This document shows, one piece after another, positions 8,239-14,947 of a stretch of 31,659 nt of DNA (positions are counted from its first letter, which is position 1; each line of letters starts with the position of its first letter). Source of the DNA: JBBRWV01 sp038248985 (GTDB taxonomy: Bacteria; Planctomycetota; Phycisphaerae; WQYP01); the NCBI GenBank assembly GCA_038248985.1, contig JBBRWV010000026.1, positions 1-31,659 on the forward strand. Reading direction: 5' to 3'. A model generated the notes under the pieces. That model was not told the origin of the DNA. It ran no database searches and saw nothing but the letters and a program-made list of their open reading frames with translations. The position numbers and the translations under genes are program-made.

Positions 8239-8622
8239 ATGAAGATCCTTATGGTTGATGATTCGCGCACGATGCGCAATATCCAGAAGAACGTGCTGAA
8301 AATCCTCGGTGATCCGATCTACACCGAGGCCGGCGACGGCGTGGAGGCCCTGACGTGCGTAGCGTCCCATCCCGACGGTTTTGACCTTCTCCTGGTCGAT
8401 TGGAACATGCCCAACATGGACGGCCTCACCTTCGTGAAGCGACTGCGTGAAAAAGACAAGACCACCCCCATCATCATGGTCACTACCGAAGCGGAGAAGG
8501 CACGCATCATCGAGGCCATCAAAGCCGGAGTGAACAATTACGTAATCAAACCCTTTACCCCCGATTCCCTGCTGGAGCGGGTTAAGCAGACCATGGCAAA
8601 ATGCCAGCCCGTGCCTGCTTAG
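8239..8622 (+). CDS. cheY: Chemotaxis response regulator CheY
   Basis: This single receiver domain of 127 residues carries the CheY phosphorylation signal from CheA to its output target. It has Asp7-Asp8, phosphoacceptor Asp54 in VDWNMPNMDG, Thr82 in MVTTEAEK and Lys104 in VIKPF. The MVT.EA and YV.KPF segments are close to canonical flagellar CheY. The ATG at 8239 lies two bases after the cheX stop, with its ribosome site (AGGAG) inside the end of cheX. The output organelle cannot be read from this window, which contains no flagellar motor or pilus gene. Confidence 0.95.
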   Translation: MKILMVDDSRTMRNIQKNVLKILGDPIYTEAGDGVEALTCVASHPDGFDLLLVDWNMPNMDGLTFVKRLREKDKTTPIIMVTTEAEKARIIEAIKAGVNNYVIKPFTPDSLLERVKQTMAKCQPVPA

Positions 8623-8654
8623 GACCCCTGCAGGATCACTCTCAGGAGGATCTC

Positions 8655-9905
8655 ATGAGCATCACACCCATTGCGACCGTTCTCGATAACACTGCCCCCA
8701 CGTCGGCTTCGCAGCCCATCCGTCAGGAGGTGCAGTTGATCCTCCCCAATACCGACGACCCCTCAGCGGTGGCCATGTCCCGCCGCGGCATTCTGACGTG
8801 CAAAGCCGGACAGGCCATCGCGCGTCGTGTGGACATCCCCGGGGAATGTCCGCGCGATCCGGACCATATCCTTCTTGCGGAACTGCGGCTGGGAAAACAT
8901 ATCGCCTGGGATGCCAAGCAGGGTGCGTTTGCTTCCGATGTCTCGGGCCGCGTCCTGGTGCGGCAAAACAAAATCGACATCGAAGAAGTGCTCGAGCTTA
9001 CGGAAGATATTGATTCCATCAACGGAATTCTGACCTACGGGGGCCAACTGGTGCTGCGCGGCAATGTGCTGGACCTCGCGACGATCAGAACCACCGGGAA
9101 CACCGTCGTTCATGGATCCATCGAGGCAGCCGAAGTTCACACGGAAGGCGATCTGCATGTAATGCATGGAATCTGTGGCAAGGAACGCGGCCACGCCAGC
9201 GCGCGGGGCTGCATCACGACCCGCTTTGTCACCAATGCGCGGGCGACTTCCGGCGGCAACATGATTATCGCCAATGAAATCATCAACAGCCATCTCTACT
9301 GCGGCGGCTTTCTCAAGGTCGAACATGGCACAATTGTCGGCGGCCATGCCATCGCGCGAGAGGGTATCCAGTGCCACTCCGCCGGCTCGGAGGCCGGGGT
9401 GAAAACCATTCTCGAAGTGGGTTTTCCCCACGAACAATATGTCGCCATTGAACAACGACTGATCACGGCGAAAAGTCACCGCCAGAAGGCACAGGACATA
9501 CGCAATGCGGTCGGCCCGCTCATGGCGCGGGCCAAGACCCTGACGGCGGCACAGAAAGAAAAAGCCACGGAGCTTCTTTTTGCCGCCGATGAGGCCGAGA
9601 CCCAATCCAATGAAGCCATTGCGGCGGTGGAGCAGTCGCGGGCATCCCTGTTGACATGCCTAGGTTCCAAAATCATTTTGTCCGGCATGCTCTATCCGGG
9701 GGTGACAATCCGCTTCCCCACGGCCGAGGCCCTGGCCACGGCGCAGATTCGCGGCCCGGTGGAAGTGGTGCTTTCGTCCAAGGATAACGAGTCGCAGATT
9801 GTCGTCATCGATCGCTGTCGCAATACGCGTATCCCGCTCCAACCGGTGCCGAGTGTTGGTGGGGCAGTGGATGTGGCGCGGAGGATTTTGAGCAATCAGG
9901 CCTGA
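8655..9905 (+). CDS. FapA / DUF342 family protein
   Basis: The 416-residue product matches the FapA (DUF342) layout. An N-terminal alpha/beta part (about residues 1-130) is followed by a right-handed beta-helix-like region rich in short repeats (VLRGNVLDL, TVVHGSIEA, HTEGDLHV, ARGCITTRF, GGNMIIANEI), a Gly-His-Cys-rich turn and a charged coiled coil near 270-340. A final beta-strand segment follows (SKIILSGMLYPGVTIRF). In some flagellated bacteria FapA affects flagellar placement; in others DUF342 proteins are uncharacterised. The ATG at 8655 has AGGAGG upstream and lies 32 bases after cheY, so it ends the che operon. A link between the chemotaxis output and cell-pole or envelope organisation is inferred. 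Confidence 0.82.
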   Translation: MSITPIATVLDNTAPTSASQPIRQEVQLILPNTDDPSAVAMSRRGILTCKAGQAIARRVDIPGECPRDPDHILLAELRLGKHIAWDAKQGAFASDVSGRVLVRQNKIDIEEVLELTEDIDSINGILTYGGQLVLRGNVLDLATIRTTGNTVVHGSIEAAEVHTEGDLHVMHGICGKERGHASARGCITTRFVTNARATSGGNMIIANEIINSHLYCGGFLKVEHGTIVGGHAIAREGIQCHSAGSEAGVKTILEVGFPHEQYVAIEQRLITAKSHRQKAQDIRNAVGPLMARAKTLTAAQKEKATELLFAADEAETQSNEAIAAVEQSRASLLTCLGSKIILSGMLYPGVTIRFPTAEALATAQIRGPVEVVLSSKDNESQIVVIDRCRNTRIPLQPVPSVGGAVDVARRILSNQA

Positions 9906-10034
9906 TTGGGGCGGAAAAAAGCGGCGTTTTTGAGTCAGAATTGACAGAATGCCAAAGAGAGGGAGAAAGAGAGAAGAAGCTTGGCAATCTCCTCCCAATC
10001 CCGATAGGAATTGTAGGGGATGGCGGGGGAGGGA

Positions 10035-10304
10035 TCAGTGTCCGCGGTAGATCTCTCGCCGATGGGCAACAATTTGGATATCCACGGTGCGTCGTTGATC
10101 GTCAATGAGATAGGCCATGCGGTAATCGCCGATGCGAACTCGCCACAGGCCGCTGGTCCCGGCGAGTTTCACGGCCCCCTGCAGACGGGGATTACCTGCC
10201 AGCGCCAGCGCTTTTTCAATCATGCGGGCTTATATCGACTTGGGCAGCTTATCCAGCGCCTTGTCGGCGCTGGCATTGAAGCTGACGGTGTAGCTTATGT
10301 TCAC
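10035..10304 (-). pseudogene. RelE/ParE-type toxin interrupted by an in-frame stop
   Basis: The minus-strand frame begins at a GTG (10304) that overlaps the antitoxin stop as GTGA. It reads a typical RelE/ParE toxin of about 89 codons: an N-terminal SYTVSFNASADKALDKLP, then GLWRVRIGDYRMAYLID and the C-terminal IVAHRREIYR. Codon 25, at bases 10232-10230, is TAA, after which the frame continues intact. Such toxins usually have a coding codon here, so a single substitution seems to have inactivated the gene. An internal ATG at 10223 could still make a 62-residue fragment lacking the first helix. A sequencing error is the main alternative. Confidence 0.82.
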
Positions 10305-10489
10305 AGTCCCAACCGCTTGCGCACGGCAGACAGGGACACGGAAGGCTCATGCTCCCGCCGCTTGGCTTCGGCGATGTCGCCCTTGTCCTGAGCGCTGATC
10401 TCCTCGGCCTTCGCCTGCAATCGCCGGTAGTCCTTTTCGGGGACCACGACAAACTTCCTCTTACCCAGCGTCAGGGTTTGTACGGTCAT
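10301..10489 (-). CDS. Antitoxin of a RelE/ParE-type toxin-antitoxin pair
   Basis: This is a 62-residue protein encoded directly upstream of the toxin and overlapping its GTG start by four bases. The N-terminus (TLTLGKRKFVVVPEKDYRRL) resembles the short DNA-binding and dimerisation strand region of Phd/YefM-like antitoxins that accompany RelE. The charged C-terminal half would be the toxin-wrapping segment. In this class the antitoxin binds and neutralises the toxin and represses its own promoter. It is intact even though its toxin is interrupted. A plausible promoter lies just upstream. Confidence 0.75.
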   Translation of the reverse strand: MTVQTLTLGKRKFVVVPEKDYRRLQAKAEEISAQDKGDIAEAKRREHEPSVSLSAVRKRLGL

Positions 10490-10516
10490 AGGCGTGCCCT
10501 TTCATTTCGTAAGTCC

Positions 10517-10544
10517 ATTCTAGCCTATGCGCTCCGAAGGGCAA
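10517..10544 (-). promoter_or_regulatory. Candidate promoter of the toxin-antitoxin pair
   Basis: On the minus strand TTGCCC (10544-10539) and TAGAAT (10522-10517) are separated by 16 bases, a plausible housekeeping -35/-10 pair 28 bases before the antitoxin ATG. It was judged by eye only. Confidence 0.4.
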
Positions 10545-10597
10545 AATACCCACGGAAATCGCGCGAACGGAAAACGGGGGGAATTCGGAGCGTTGGA

Positions 10598-11935
10598 TTA
10601 GGAGCGGCGGGTGAGGAGTTTGGCGGGGAGGGTGCGGAGGGTGTGGAAGAATTTGGCGAGGCGAAGGCGCGTCCGGAGGCGGGCGAGTTGGGCATCGTTG
10701 GGGTCAATGTCGAGGGCTTCGTGCAGCCAGTAGTGGGCCCGGGTGAAGTCACGCTTCTGCAGGTAGGCGAGGGCGAGGTTGTGCATTGCGAGCATGAACT
10801 TGGGTTGAATGCGCAGAACGTGGCGGGCGTGCTCAATGCCTTCATCAAGGCGGCCCACCATGAGCATGGTGACGGCCAGATCGTGCCGCGCGGCGATGTT
10901 GGCGGGGTCCGCGGTGAGGACGCGGTTGAAGGCTATCTCGGCTGAGCCAAGCTGGCCCATGTCCATGAACAGTGCGCCCAGCTCGCTGAGGACCTGCTCT
11001 TCGTTTTGCTGCTGGGCCAGTTCGCAGTTGGCGTGAAAGACAGCTTCGGCGGCATCGCGCTGGCCGTGATAGATCTGGGCGATGCGGAGATGCGCGCCGG
11101 GGAAAGCGCGATCAATCCGGAGGACGGTGCGGAATTGCTCGAGGGCAAAGGTGGGGTCATTGTCGTGCATGGAGATTTCGCCGAGGTGGAACTGGGCGGT
11201 GGCTTCGTCGGGGGAAAGCTCGAGGACCTGACGAAATTTTTCCGCGGCGGCCGGGTGGTGGCCCATTTCGACGAGCAGTTCGCCAAGGTCGAGCATCACA
11301 TCGATATCGCCGGGATTGTTGCGCAGTTCTTCGACGAAGTGGGTTTTGGCTTCGCCGAGCTGGCCCTTGGCCCAGAGCGCGTCGGCGATGCGGGCGTGGA
11401 CCTGCCCATGATCGGGTTCGAGTTCGACAACCTGCTGCCAGCACCAGAGGGCTTTGTCATAATTGCCGCGGGCGTAGAGCGAGTTGCCGATGTTGTAGAG
11501 GCAGAGGGGGCAGGTTTCTTTGTACTGGCGGGCGAGGAAGAACATTTCTTCGGCTTTGTCGTGATCGCCGAGTTCGCTGTAGGAGATGATGCGGTAGCAG
11601 TAGGCGGCTTCATGGGAGGAATCGAGGGATTCGATGCGCTGGAACGTGGCGATGGCTTCGGGGAATTTGCCGAGGCGGTTAAGGTCGCAGCCCAGGGCGG
11701 TGAGAACTTCGACGTCTTCGGGTTCCATGTCGATGGCGTGGCGGTAGGCGACGACGGCTTCTTCCGGGCGTTCCATGGCGTCGTAGGTGATGCCGAGGTT
11801 GAAGTACCAGCCGGCGTTAAAGGGATTGATGGCGATGGCGGCCTGAAGCTCGGCGAGAGCTTCTTCCATTTTGCCACGCTCATAGAGTTCGTGGGCTTTT
11901 TCAACGCGTTTTTCTGCTTCATCCCAATCGGTCAT
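10598..11935 (-). CDS. Tetratricopeptide-repeat protein
   Basis: The 445-residue product is built almost wholly of TPR units of about 34 residues, for example AHELYERGKMEEALAELQ, WYFNLGITYDAMERPEEAV and LYNIGNSLYARGNYDKAL. There may be ten or more helical pairs, ending in a basic tail. There is no signal peptide or membrane segment, so it is probably a cytoplasmic scaffold, but no partner can be named. The ATG at 11935 has GGAG eleven bases upstream. A TTG 48 bases further up is in frame but less likely. It is encoded in the same direction as moaD-moaE, about 137 bases after moaE, and may or may not share their transcript. Its coding strand is C-rich, so the plus strand is G-rich. Confidence 0.9.
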   Translation of the reverse strand: MTDWDEAEKRVEKAHELYERGKMEEALAELQAAIAINPFNAGWYFNLGITYDAMERPEEAVVAYRHAIDMEPEDVEVLTALGCDLNRLGKFPEAIATFQRIESLDSSHEAAYCYRIISYSELGDHDKAEEMFFLARQYKETCPLCLYNIGNSLYARGNYDKALWCWQQVVELEPDHGQVHARIADALWAKGQLGEAKTHFVEELRNNPGDIDVMLDLGELLVEMGHHPAAAEKFRQVLELSPDEATAQFHLGEISMHDNDPTFALEQFRTVLRIDRAFPGAHLRIAQIYHGQRDAAEAVFHANCELAQQQNEEQVLSELGALFMDMGQLGSAEIAFNRVLTADPANIAARHDLAVTMLMVGRLDEGIEHARHVLRIQPKFMLAMHNLALAYLQKRDFTRAHYWLHEALDIDPNDAQLARLRTRLRLAKFFHTLRTLPAKLLTRRS

Positions 11936-12072
11936 GGACGATATCGCTCCGCGTGGACCCAGTGACTCCTCCGATGCTAGCAAAGCGGAGAGGGGAATGG
12001 AAGGGGCCGGGGTCTTTCGCTTTTTGATTTCTTCGGAGGGGTATCGGGAAGCGCCGGGAGGCCAACGCTTTT

Positions 12073-12519
12073 TTATTTTTCCATTTGCCAGCGGGCGGCA
12101 TCGGTGAAGATTTCTTTTTTCCAGATGGGGACGGATTTTTTGAGTTCATCAATGAGGTAGCGGCAGGCTTCGAAGGACTCGGCGCGGTGCGGGCAACTGA
12201 GGGCGATGAGGATGCTGGATTCGCCAATGGCAACGCGGCCGAGGCGATGCCAGATGATGGCGCGGGTGATGGGCCAGGTGCTGCGGGCGTGAGCGAGGAG
12301 TTTGTGCATTTCGGCAAGGGCCATCGGTTCGTAGGCTTCGTAGTCGAGGGCGAGGAGTTGTGGAGCCCCCCCGCTATTTGTATCGCCTCCACCCCCCCCA
12401 CCGCTCTCGGCGCGGGTGGTGCCGAGGAAGAGATTGATGCCGCCGGCTTCGGGGCAAGTGACGGCGGCGATGGCGGCGACGACGTCGAGGGGTTGGTTTT
12501 GCAGGCGGATGGAATCCAT
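12073..12519 (-). CDS. moaE: Molybdopterin synthase catalytic subunit MoaE
   Basis: MoaE inserts sulfur, delivered as a thiocarboxylate on MoaD, into precursor Z to make molybdopterin in the cytoplasm. The 148-residue protein has the family order: GTTR near residues 33-36, YEAYEPMA near 60-67, the IWHRLGRVAIGE strand, CPHR (residues 109-112) and the C-terminal LKK...IWKKE. Lys127 and Lys134 correspond to the two catalytic lysines. A Gly-rich insert (about residues 38-52) sits in the loop after GTTR and is encoded by two homopolymer C runs. The gene starts seven bases after the moaD stop with GGAG upstream, so moaD and moaE form one unit. Confidence 0.95.
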   Translation of the reverse strand: MDSIRLQNQPLDVVAAIAAVTCPEAGGINLFLGTTRAESGGGGGGDTNSGGAPQLLALDYEAYEPMALAEMHKLLAHARSTWPITRAIIWHRLGRVAIGESSILIALSCPHRAESFEACRYLIDELKKSVPIWKKEIFTDAARWQMEK

Positions 12520-12525
12520 GCGAAG

Positions 12526-12783
12526 TCAGCCTCCACTGACGGGGGGAATGATAGCGAGTTCATCGCCATCAGTGAGGGGAGCGGCGGCGGTGGTATACGA
12601 TTGATTAAGCGCGAGCATGGTGCCGGTGGGCCAGGGAATGGCGGGGAACAAATCGTGCAAGACCGCGAGGGCGTCGGCCACCGTGGGCCGTGACGTGCGC
12701 AGGCTCAGCGGGATTTCGCGCTGGCCCGCGCGATCGGCCATGAGGGCAAAGAGTCTGACCGTAATGCGGATGGGGCTGGACAT
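12526..12783 (-). CDS. moaD: Molybdopterin synthase sulfur-carrier subunit MoaD
   Basis: This is a small ubiquitin-like sulfur carrier of 85 residues ending in the required Gly-Gly (PPVSGG), whose last glycine becomes the thiocarboxylate that MoaE uses. The beta-grasp pattern fits: ITVRLFALMADRAG at the start, a helix at TVADALAVLHDLFP, then LALNQSY and GDELAIIPPVSGG. It lies directly upstream of moaE. Other molybdenum-cofactor genes (moaA, moaC, moeA) are not in this window. Confidence 0.94.
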   Translation of the reverse strand: MSSPIRITVRLFALMADRAGQREIPLSLRTSRPTVADALAVLHDLFPAIPWPTGTMLALNQSYTTAAAPLTDGDELAIIPPVSGG

Positions 12784-12816
12784 GCGGGAGGGAGTTCCTG
12801 TTAAGAAGAGCGTTTC

Positions 12817-13353
12817 CTAGACACGGGCGAGCGCGCGGATGATGCCGCTGAGCAGGTGGACGCCGTCGGAGTAATCGCTGGCGTTCGAAATAGTTCGCTG
12901 AATGTCGGAGCGGCGGTTGGCGATATCGAGGTTGACGCTGGCGATTTTTTCGCGGAGTTGGATGATTCGCGGGTCTTCGCTGTTGGCCATTTCGCGATAG
13001 AGCTGCCGGAGAAAATTGAGTTCGCCGGCGTCGAGCCACATTTTGCTGCAGCGGCGGCAGACGTCGATGCTGATAGGAATCATGTGATGGAAGCGCGTTT
13101 TGGCCATGGGCTTGGCGCATTCGGGACAGCGCAATTCTTTTTTCGTGTTGGACTCCGAGACGACGGCGGCCAGGTCGGGGAGCGAAGCATCGCCCTCGGA
13201 GGCAGGCGCGAGGTTGCGTGATTCGAGATTGACGTGACGTTTCAGGGCCGTAGTGTTGACCCATGTGCCGAAACAGTTGGAGCAGGTGCAGGCGCGAAGG
13301 GTGTCGCCTTCGACGCGAGTCATAGGGACATTGCATGAAGGACAGCGTGGCAT
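12817..13353 (-). CDS. Protein with two TFIIB-type zinc ribbons
   Basis: The 178-residue product has two zinc-ribbon units of the zf-TFIIB kind. The first uses Cys4, Cys7, Cys24 and Cys27 (CPSC and CSNCFGTW). The second uses Cys76, Cys79, Cys99 and Cys102 (CPEC and CRRCSKMWLDAGEL). A charged, probably helical tail follows (residues 115-160). The ATG at 13353 has AAGGAG nine bases upstream and begins right at the first ribbon. An upstream extension has no such site. Proteins of this type are common but poorly characterised; nucleic-acid or protein binding is only inferred. It lies upstream of moaD in the same direction, 33 bases away, and could be co-transcribed. Confidence 0.85.
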   Translation of the reverse strand: MPRCPSCNVPMTRVEGDTLRACTCSNCFGTWVNTTALKRHVNLESRNLAPASEGDASLPDLAAVVSESNTKKELRCPECAKPMAKTRFHHMIPISIDVCRRCSKMWLDAGELNFLRQLYREMANSEDPRIIQLREKIASVNLDIANRRSDIQRTISNASDYSDGVHLLSGIIRALARV

Positions 13354-13493
13354 AGGGGGCTCCTTATGTTTCCATTTGTGGTAAGGCGTCGAAGGTGGAG
13401 TGAATCCGTAGTTTAGCGGATGGGCAGGAAATTGAGAAAAGACAGTGCGGAGTACACGGTGTGACATCGCTGTGCTATGATAGGATTCTCTCG

Positions 13494-13521
13494 TTGACGC
13501 AACTATATGCAAGCAGATAAT
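13494..13521 (+). promoter_or_regulatory. Candidate promoter of the RND efflux genes
   Basis: TTGACG (13494-13499) and GATAAT (13516-13521) are spaced by 16 bases, a good match to a housekeeping promoter, 36 bases before the ATG of the adaptor gene. The 203-base divergent region 13354-13556 otherwise shows nothing I can name. Confidence 0.5.
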
Positions 13522-13556
13522 GATTATTGGGTGCAAAATCTAGAGGAAACGTAGAC

Positions 13557-14894
13557 ATGCAGGATCAGCAGGTGCGATGGTTATGGGGCTGCGCCGGACT
13601 CTGGACAGCCATTGTGTTGGCGGGGTGCGGCCGCGGGAACGCGGGTGGAGCCACCACACAGGCGGCGGGGCCGAAACCGGTGGCCGTGACGGTCGTGACG
13701 GCGAAAAGCCAGGATCTGGAACGGTCCGTGCGCGTCGTGGGATCGTTGGCTGCGGTAGAGCGCCCGGTGATCTCGAATCGCGTGACGGGGACGGTGAGCA
13801 AGGTATTTGCGGATGTGGGCGACAAAGTAAAACCGGGAGCGGTGCTCGTGGAAATCGGGAAGGAGCGGTTTGCGCTTTCTGTGCGGGCGGCAGAAGGGGC
13901 TTTGCAGGAGACGCTGGCGAAATTGGGGTTGAAGGATGTGCCAGGGCAGGATTTTGCTATCAATCAGACGGCGCCGGTGAAGCGGGCGCAGAGTGAATTG
14001 GACAATGCGACGCAGAAAATCACGCGGGCGAAGGGGCTTTATGAGCAGAAGGTCATGAAGGAGTTTGAGTTTCTGGATATTGAATCCGCCTTCAAAGTGG
14101 CTGAAAGCAACTTGCAGGTTTCGCGCGATGAGGCGCGGTCGCTGCTGGCCAAGGCGCGGCAGGACAAGGCAACGATGGAACTGCGGCAGAAGGATTTGAC
14201 GGATGCGGTCGTGACGGTGCCGGACGGTTCGACGCCGGACGGGGTGCAGATTGCCAGCTATTCCGTGACGATGCGCACGGTGAGCTCCGGGGAATACCTG
14301 CGCGAGGGGACGAATCTATTTACGCTGGTGGCCGATGGGATGCTGAAGCTGCAGGCCCGCGTGCCGGAGCGTTACCTGGCGTCGATCGCCAAAGATGCCA
14401 AGGTGACGTTCAAGGTCGAGGCGTATCCAAAGCAGAGTTTTGAAGGCACAGTGCGGGCGATTGATCCATCCGTGGATCCGGCCAGCCGGACATTCCTGGT
14501 GGAAGCATTGGTGAACAACGACAAATACGGGGGCGTGCTGCGACCGGGATCGTTCGTGCAAGGCCAGGTGCTGATGACGCTGGATGATGCGCGGGACAAG
14601 AACCGCGTGATGGTTCCGCTGGAGTCCATCACAAGTTTTGTGGGGGTGAACAAGGTGTACGTGATTGTGCCGGGGAAAGGTGGAGAACCGGCGAAGGTCA
14701 AGGCGGTCGATGTGACCACGGGGCAACAGGAAGGGAACTGGCTGGAATTGGAAAAAGCCGGCGGCAACGGCATCCAGGTGGGCGACCAGGTGGTGATCAG
14801 CGGGATGACGAAGCTTGTGGACGGGAGCAAAGTGGAGATTCAGAGCGTAACGACGAGCGCGGCCACGACTTCCACATCGACAAACCCACGCTAG
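13557..14894 (+). CDS. RND efflux adaptor (membrane fusion lipoprotein)
   Basis: This is the periplasmic adaptor of a tripartite RND pump, linking the inner-membrane pump to an outer-membrane channel. The 445-residue protein starts with a hydrophobic segment and a lipobox (VLAGC, Cys24), so it is predicted to be a lipoprotein. Half-motifs of the lipoyl domain follow (GTVSKVFADVGDKVKPGAVLVEI), then an alpha-hairpin coiled coil near residues 120-210. Beta-barrel strands with VPERYLASIAKDAKVTFKVEAYP and a membrane-proximal domain make up the C-terminus. The ATG at 13557 follows GAGGAAA. The pump gene begins 54 bases downstream. No regulator or outer-membrane factor lies beside it. Confidence 0.93.
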   Translation: MQDQQVRWLWGCAGLWTAIVLAGCGRGNAGGATTQAAGPKPVAVTVVTAKSQDLERSVRVVGSLAAVERPVISNRVTGTVSKVFADVGDKVKPGAVLVEIGKERFALSVRAAEGALQETLAKLGLKDVPGQDFAINQTAPVKRAQSELDNATQKITRAKGLYEQKVMKEFEFLDIESAFKVAESNLQVSRDEARSLLAKARQDKATMELRQKDLTDAVVTVPDGSTPDGVQIASYSVTMRTVSSGEYLREGTNLFTLVADGMLKLQARVPERYLASIAKDAKVTFKVEAYPKQSFEGTVRAIDPSVDPASRTFLVEALVNNDKYGGVLRPGSFVQGQVLMTLDDARDKNRVMVPLESITSFVGVNKVYVIVPGKGGEPAKVKAVDVTTGQQEGNWLELEKAGGNGIQVGDQVVISGMTKLVDGSKVEIQSVTTSAATTSTSTNPR

Positions 14895-14947
14895 GTTGCC
14901 TCCACGGCGAGCATCAGACATTCGAGAATTGAAAAATAGGATTAGGT

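Noticed and set aside
8908..8925. Third copy of the receptor hairpin (TGGGATGCCAAG) inside the fapA-like gene
   Set aside because: Only about 12 bases match, the second arm is missing, and it is within coding sequence.
9906..10034. Possible terminator after the fapA-like gene
   Set aside because: There are short A and T runs near GCGG, but no convincing stem. Nothing else is visible in this 129-base gap.
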